This document shows, piece by piece, positions 38,001-44,000 of a stretch of 64,000 nucleotides of DNA (position 1 is the stretch's first letter; each line of letters begins with the position of its first letter). Position numbers and translations under genes: made by a program. This DNA comes from Dryocosmus kuriphilus (taxonomy: Eukaryota; Arthropoda; Insecta; Hymenoptera; Cynipidae). The notes beneath the pieces were generated by a model that saw only the letters and a program-made list of their open reading frames with translations, did no database searches and had not been told where the DNA came from. The DNA lies in NCBI GenBank assembly GCA_038277395.1, contig CM076189.1, forward strand, positions 84,929,421 to 84,993,420, written 5' to 3'.

Positions 38001-41000
38001 TAATGAAGAATAACGAAAAAATGAATACCGAATATAAAAATAAGAAAAAATAAGATTGTCGAAAATTCAAATTACCGACTTATCAAATTTACAAAATTTT
38101 AAATAACAATCTTTTATTATCGAAAAGTAAAAATCCATAAGCATACAAATATAGAACTTAAAAATATCCGAAGTTGAAGTTTGCCGATTTATTAAATTTA
38201 CGAAATATGCAATTAATAAATTAGAAAATTAGCGAATTATTATTTTCCCCTGAAATTTTTAATTTCCCGAGGTTTAAAATTTTCGAATAATTATACTTAC
38301 GAAATATATAATAAAATTAAAGAATTAGACAATTAAAGAATTAGTCATTTCCTCCAAATTCCTATACTCCCAAAATATAAAATTGCTGAAATTTAAAGAT
38401 TCTCAACAACTAAAGTTGCTTAAAAAAATATCTAATTATTTAGTAATAATAATAAATATTATTCAGAGATTACTGAAGAATAACGAAAAAATAAACACGG
38501 GATATAAAAATGAACAAAAATGAAAATTCTCAAAAGAAGAAATTAACGAATTATGAAAACGGTATTTAATATAACAATCTTTTAGGTATTCTCTCAAAAT
38601 AAAATTGCTGAAATTTAAAATTTCTGGAACTAAAATTGCCGAAAATAAGAATCCAATTACCTTCACATTTAAACAGATATTTCAGCAGTTTTTAATTTTG
38701 TGAAAGTGATTCGTTTATTACTCTCCCTAACGGGTTTCAGGACTCTGTTCCCTTTACATCCTTTACAATATCACTTAACCACTATGCCTTATGCTTATCT
38801 TAACCTAATATCGCTTCATTATGCGCAAGTTCTTAAATTCTTAAATACTCTCTTACTATCTATTATCTAATATCTAACAAGTGCGCCAGACATTCCAGGG
38901 CTTCCGTTTCCTCTTACCATTACTATTCAAGGTCTTCCAAGTCAGGCAATACTAATTTTCCTTCGATTTTGGCTTTCTGCTCCCCCATACTTCCCCTCTA
39001 CCCTTTTCTTTTCTAAACTCTTCACCCAGTTTTCCCCTTTCTTAAAAACGCTCAGTATCCACCTAACTTTATCCACTACGATATTTCCCCCTTCCTCTTC
39101 GCCTCTGCACCAATCGAACACGTGGTCCCATGATTCCCTTTCATAGCTACGTACACTGCACATCTTTATTTCTTCACTCATCCAAAAATTACATTCATTC
39201 ATGCCTTCACCCATTCTGAAACGTATTATCCTGGCCCACCTGCACTCCTTTTTCAATTTCCCTATATATTCTGGGACCATTTCCATCTTGAACAATTTAT
39301 AACTTTATTATATTTTGACTCTACAATCTTTTCCACCCCTTCTCTTCCTGCTTCTCACTTATTTCCCCTTCAAATCCTGTCACTCCTTCCGCTCGTCACA
39401 CATTCTCTATTCCCTTCTAACTTGCCATCCCTCTTCCTCTCATTTTGATTGTCCCGTGTTACCTCTTATCTCTCTATTCATTAATTCCTGAAGGCACACA
39501 TGTGCTATTTTGCTACCCTTAGTTTCTCTTCGAAACTTCCGACCTTTTTCCTCAGCCCTATCACCAATTTCTTTCTTCCTGTTTTTTCTCTCAACATGTA
39601 AGCTCGACAGTTCCAGCTTACTTCCATAACCCATTTCATAAATCTTCCGTGCATGTTCTTTACCTTCTTGTACTCCTGCCAACTCCATATTTCCAATCCA
39701 TAGCGCATCACTGACCATACCAGCGAGACAAACATCCATAACCTCATTTTTCAGTTATCTTTGAATCTTCTTTCTCCCATCCCCCACACTTGACCCAACA
39801 CGTTACTCGAACTTTCTATTCTTTTTTCACCTGTAGATTACTTCCAACTCCCGCTTCGAACCAAAATACTAAATATCGAAATTCCTCTACAATTTCCAAC
39901 ATTTCTCCATTTATGTTCCACCCATACTTTACTTCATTCTTTCACTTTTCGCAGCATACTATTGTTGTCTTCATCACATTAATTTTCATGTCATTCTCTC
40001 TCTCCCATACTCTTCAAATCCTTTCACTATCAAGCTCATTCCATTTTAATTCTTTGCTAGAAGCACTACATCGTCCGCGTACGATAGTGAACATATTCTT
40101 TTATTTCCTAGAAATGTACCTCCTTTACCATTCTTTTCTATTTTCTCTTCTAGGTCTGCTAATATTACGCTCAATAACATTGGACTTAGCTGGCACCCTT
40201 GCCTGAGACCCCTCTCTGCTCAAAACTACTCCCCTTTCTCTTTCCCGATCCTCACCCTTACCATCGTCTCCGCAAGGACCTCTTTTACCCTCTCAATCCA
40301 CCCTTCGTTGTCCTCCATTTCTTTCATTGCCTTCCAAAAAACTTTCCTGTTCACAGGGTCGAAAGCTGCATCAAAATCTATGAAGAGTGCAACTAGCTTT
40401 CCTCTGTCCCAGGTTCTTTTTGACTAGATAATTCAGAACGAAAATGTTATCCCCTGTTCCCATCCCCTTCCTGAATCCTGTTTCATTGTGTGGAATACTT
40501 CCTTTCTCTTCTATATGTTCTTCTAATCTCTTCGTGAGCACCTCCGCGTAAATTTTATATGCTACCGGCATGAGAGTAATTCCTCTATAATCGTCCACCT
40601 TTCTAGCCCTACCTTTTTGTAATAACGGAACTACCAAACCTGTTCTCCAGTCCTTGGGCCAGCCTTCTCCTTTCCATACTCTACTGCATACTTCCCAGGT
40701 CTCTTCTCTAATCCTTTTTCCTCCAAATTTCAACGCTACATTCTCCATCCCATGCTCTCTTGTCGCCTTGTTTCTTTTTTCTTCTCAATAGCTTGATTCA
40801 CCTCCTCTCTGATCACCTCACTCCCCCACTTATTCCTCTACCCTTGCTCTTTCTGCCTTCCCCCTTCACTTTGTTATCCACGCCTCCTAGCAATTACTTG
40901 AAGTATACCGCCCATTAATCCATATTGATCCCTTTATTGATCCAAACCTCCCTCTATTGACCACCTCCAATTCTCTTCTTTCCTTTATTGCTTTCTCTAC

Positions 41001-44000
41001 CTCCTATATGTACCTCATCTTTTTCTCCTGTCTTTTAACATCTAGTAATTTCTCGTTTTCTTTTTTTCTTTTATTATACTACTTTCTGTCTATGTCTCCT
41101 CTTCTCCAGTTCTTTAACGATACATTCATAAGTTCTTTACTCTCTATACATTCTACGTCCCACCATCCTCTCTTCTACATTCTATCATCCTAACTTCGCC
41201 TAATTTATTCCACCATCTTTCTACCCTTTGCTCTATCTGACCCAACATCGCATCCACGTCTTCTCGCTACTCAATCGTAGTATTATCTTCTTCCATTCTT
41301 TACGTATACTCTCTTATATTGTCAACTCCCCACTTGCCCATCTTCGCTTTCTTCCTTATCACTCCCTCCTTCTTCCTTCCCTCTCTTCTCCCATTCCAAC
41401 ATTTCAACGTTGCAATTATCGGGAAGTGTTCTGACCCTGTGTTGTTCTCTACTTCCATTCTTTCCAACATCCTCCTTATCTTTTGCTCTGCCAGAATGTA
41501 GTCTGTTACTGTTTCTGCTTTTCCTGGAAATGTAGTCTCTCCGTCCTCATCCCTCTCCGAGTTCCCATTACAAATGCACCATCCTGTTTCTCCCAGAATT
41601 TCCAGCAGCATCCTGCACTGCTGGTCCACCCATTTATGCTTCGTTTTTCTCCTGAAAGTCTCACTCTTTTCATCATTCATTTTCCCTCGCCGTTCCCTGT
41701 TGCAAGCATTCAGATCGCCTCCTATCAAAACCAATTCATCATCCTTCTTCGCTACCCATTTCGTAATCGCACTCCAACGTTCTTCTTCTCCCCTTCTCCT
41801 GTAGATGCAAACTATCCTCAACTCTCTTCTTCCTATTTTCAACATTCTCGTCATTACTCTGTCTGTTTCCTCAAATCCCAGTTCTATTCTCTCTTCACCT
41901 ACAAATTCATTCTTTCTTCCTGTGACCATGCCCCCTTTCTTTCTTCCATCTACCTTCTCTTCCTTTGTCTCTTGCGTCTCCCATATATATATACTTTGGG
42001 TAACTTCCTCTTCACCCTGCTCCAATCTTTCTCATCTACACAGGTTCCGCACAACATCACTACATCCCATTTCTTCACGTGTACCCAGAATCCTTCGACT
42101 TTATTCATTAGACCTGATACATTACAAAATTCTACTCTCATTTCTTCTTTCCTTCCTTTCTCCCTTCTTTCGTTTTCACGCCTCCTCCCATTTTCTTGGA
42201 AACACCGTCGTTCCGCCTTCTCCTCCTTCTTTCCTTCCACCCTGTGCTGTTTCCATTTTCTTCTCCCTTCTACCACTAGCCTTTGTGTCTTCCTCTCTTC
42301 GCCATGTACAATCCCTATATATTTCACACAATGTTTCTTTCTCTTCATCCCATATCCACGCAGTACCGGTTACCCATATCTTGTCTTTCTCTGTCCATAC
42401 CGTGTTCCCTTTCATTCCTTCACTTCATGCTCTCTGTTTCATGATCCACTTTCTTCTTCCATTCCACGCCATATCCTTTTCTATCCCTCCTTCCATCACC
42501 TCTCAAGCCTTCTTTTTTCTCATAATATCATCTTTTTCTTCCTCACTTCTCACTTTCACTATATATTCACACGATTTACAATTATTCTTTCCTCCCACTC
42601 CATTTACCTTTTCCACATTCACTTTTGTCCCAATTTCCCCTAGCAACCTTTCCACTTTTTCTCTTCCTGATTCGCTATCCACTTCCACTCCTCTAACCCC
42701 TATATTTCTACTGCGTCTCCTCTTCTCTCCTTTTTTCAATTTCCTTTCTAATTCTCTCAATCTTGATTTCATTCTCACATTTTCTATGATAATATTACCA
42801 TTCAATTCTTTTACTTTTTCCCCTGTCCTACCCCCTGTCTTACCCTTTCAACCACTTCATTTCTGCCCTCAAACCTACACTTTGGATTTCACACTCTTTC
42901 TTCTTGCTTCTCCATACCAAGTTGTCTCTCCTTCTCACTCGTTCATTGCTTTTTCCCAATATCCACCAACTATTTCCAAACCTTATCCTTTACTGCCGCC
43001 ACACCAGATCCCATTCTTCCCACTTTTCTCTAACTTTCCTCATTTCCTCCCAGACATCATCCACTATCTCTTGCATGGCATTCAGACTGCGGTTCGCTTT
43101 CTCTTTAAACACTTTAATGAGACGTTCCAGATTCTCTAGATCGACTTTCCCTTTCGCGTCATTCCTCTCCGTTGGAGACTTTTTCTTATGCTCTCTCTGC
43201 AATTTCTCTTCTCCCTGTTCATTCCTCTCCTCTTCCCTTGATCTTTTACTGTCTTCCGTCTGGTCCCCCTTAACGCTTTCATCCGCTAACCATTCCCCCT
43301 CTCCCCACTTGAAAAAATGTCTTCTCGATCCTACACTGCTAGATCTCCATCTATTAAGCAGTTACCGATTTGACGACCTACCGCGAGTTTTTCTGTCGGC
43401 TATTCCCCGTTCCTTCTCACCCCTCACAATGTATCCCGGCGCAGTAAACTGCATCTTTCCATCATCACAACTATCCCCAGTATCACCATTACCACTCCCT
43501 GTTTCACCCGCCGTATTGAACTCATCAACACCGAGGTTATCTACCTGTTGCTGCCCGCTACTGGCCCCCATTGGGCACCTCATTGTAAACATGCTGGTCT
43601 AACTTACCGATCTGCTGTCCCCTATGACCCTATCTTCCCTCTCACCTTTCCGACCTCGGCAACTAACCTCTAAACTTTCACTTTCGAATCTCGTTTCATC
43701 CCGTTTACATTTACAAAACAACTCCCCCACACTACCGCGCAACCCTTTCACTACACTCACCTCCCTTATCGCCCTTCACCTCAATGACACCTCTACACCC
43801 GCCGACAAAGCCAAAAAAGATAGCACAGAATAAACACGCGTACTTTACCTTTCGGTACCGGAAACGGAAGCCGAATTAAAAAGTAGGGAAATACACCAGG
43901 AAAAAAAAATCAATACATAAAGTAAAGTAAAGTAAAAGTTAAGTAAAAAAACGTCGTTAAAACAGCGTAAAAAATGAACAAGGAAAAAAGGAAGCAAACC

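Larger units (their letters stand above)
38700..43860 (-). mobile_element. LINE-D, near full-length non-LTR retrotransposon (decayed)
   Basis: This minus-strand LINE has all parts in order. They are a 5' region (43600-43860), an ORF1 N-terminus at 43592 (MFTMRCPMGASSG), coiled-coil ORF1 pieces (43202-42990, 42805-42503), an endonuclease (42348-41300), an RT (40748 to about 39990, YADD at 40070-40081), and a C-terminal zinc-knuckle-like region (39295-38942) where some Cys are lost. Frameshifts separate most pieces. On the opposite strand the pyrimidine-rich complement creates long but meaningless open frames. Confidence 0.85.

Noticed and set aside
41483..43139. Two long plus-strand open frames (386 and 444 codons) rich in Ser, Phe, Pro and Leu
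   Set aside because: They are the complement of LINE-D ORF1 and endonuclease. The purine-rich LINE strand lacks stop complements, so its antisense stays open. The composition is low-complexity and there are no motifs.
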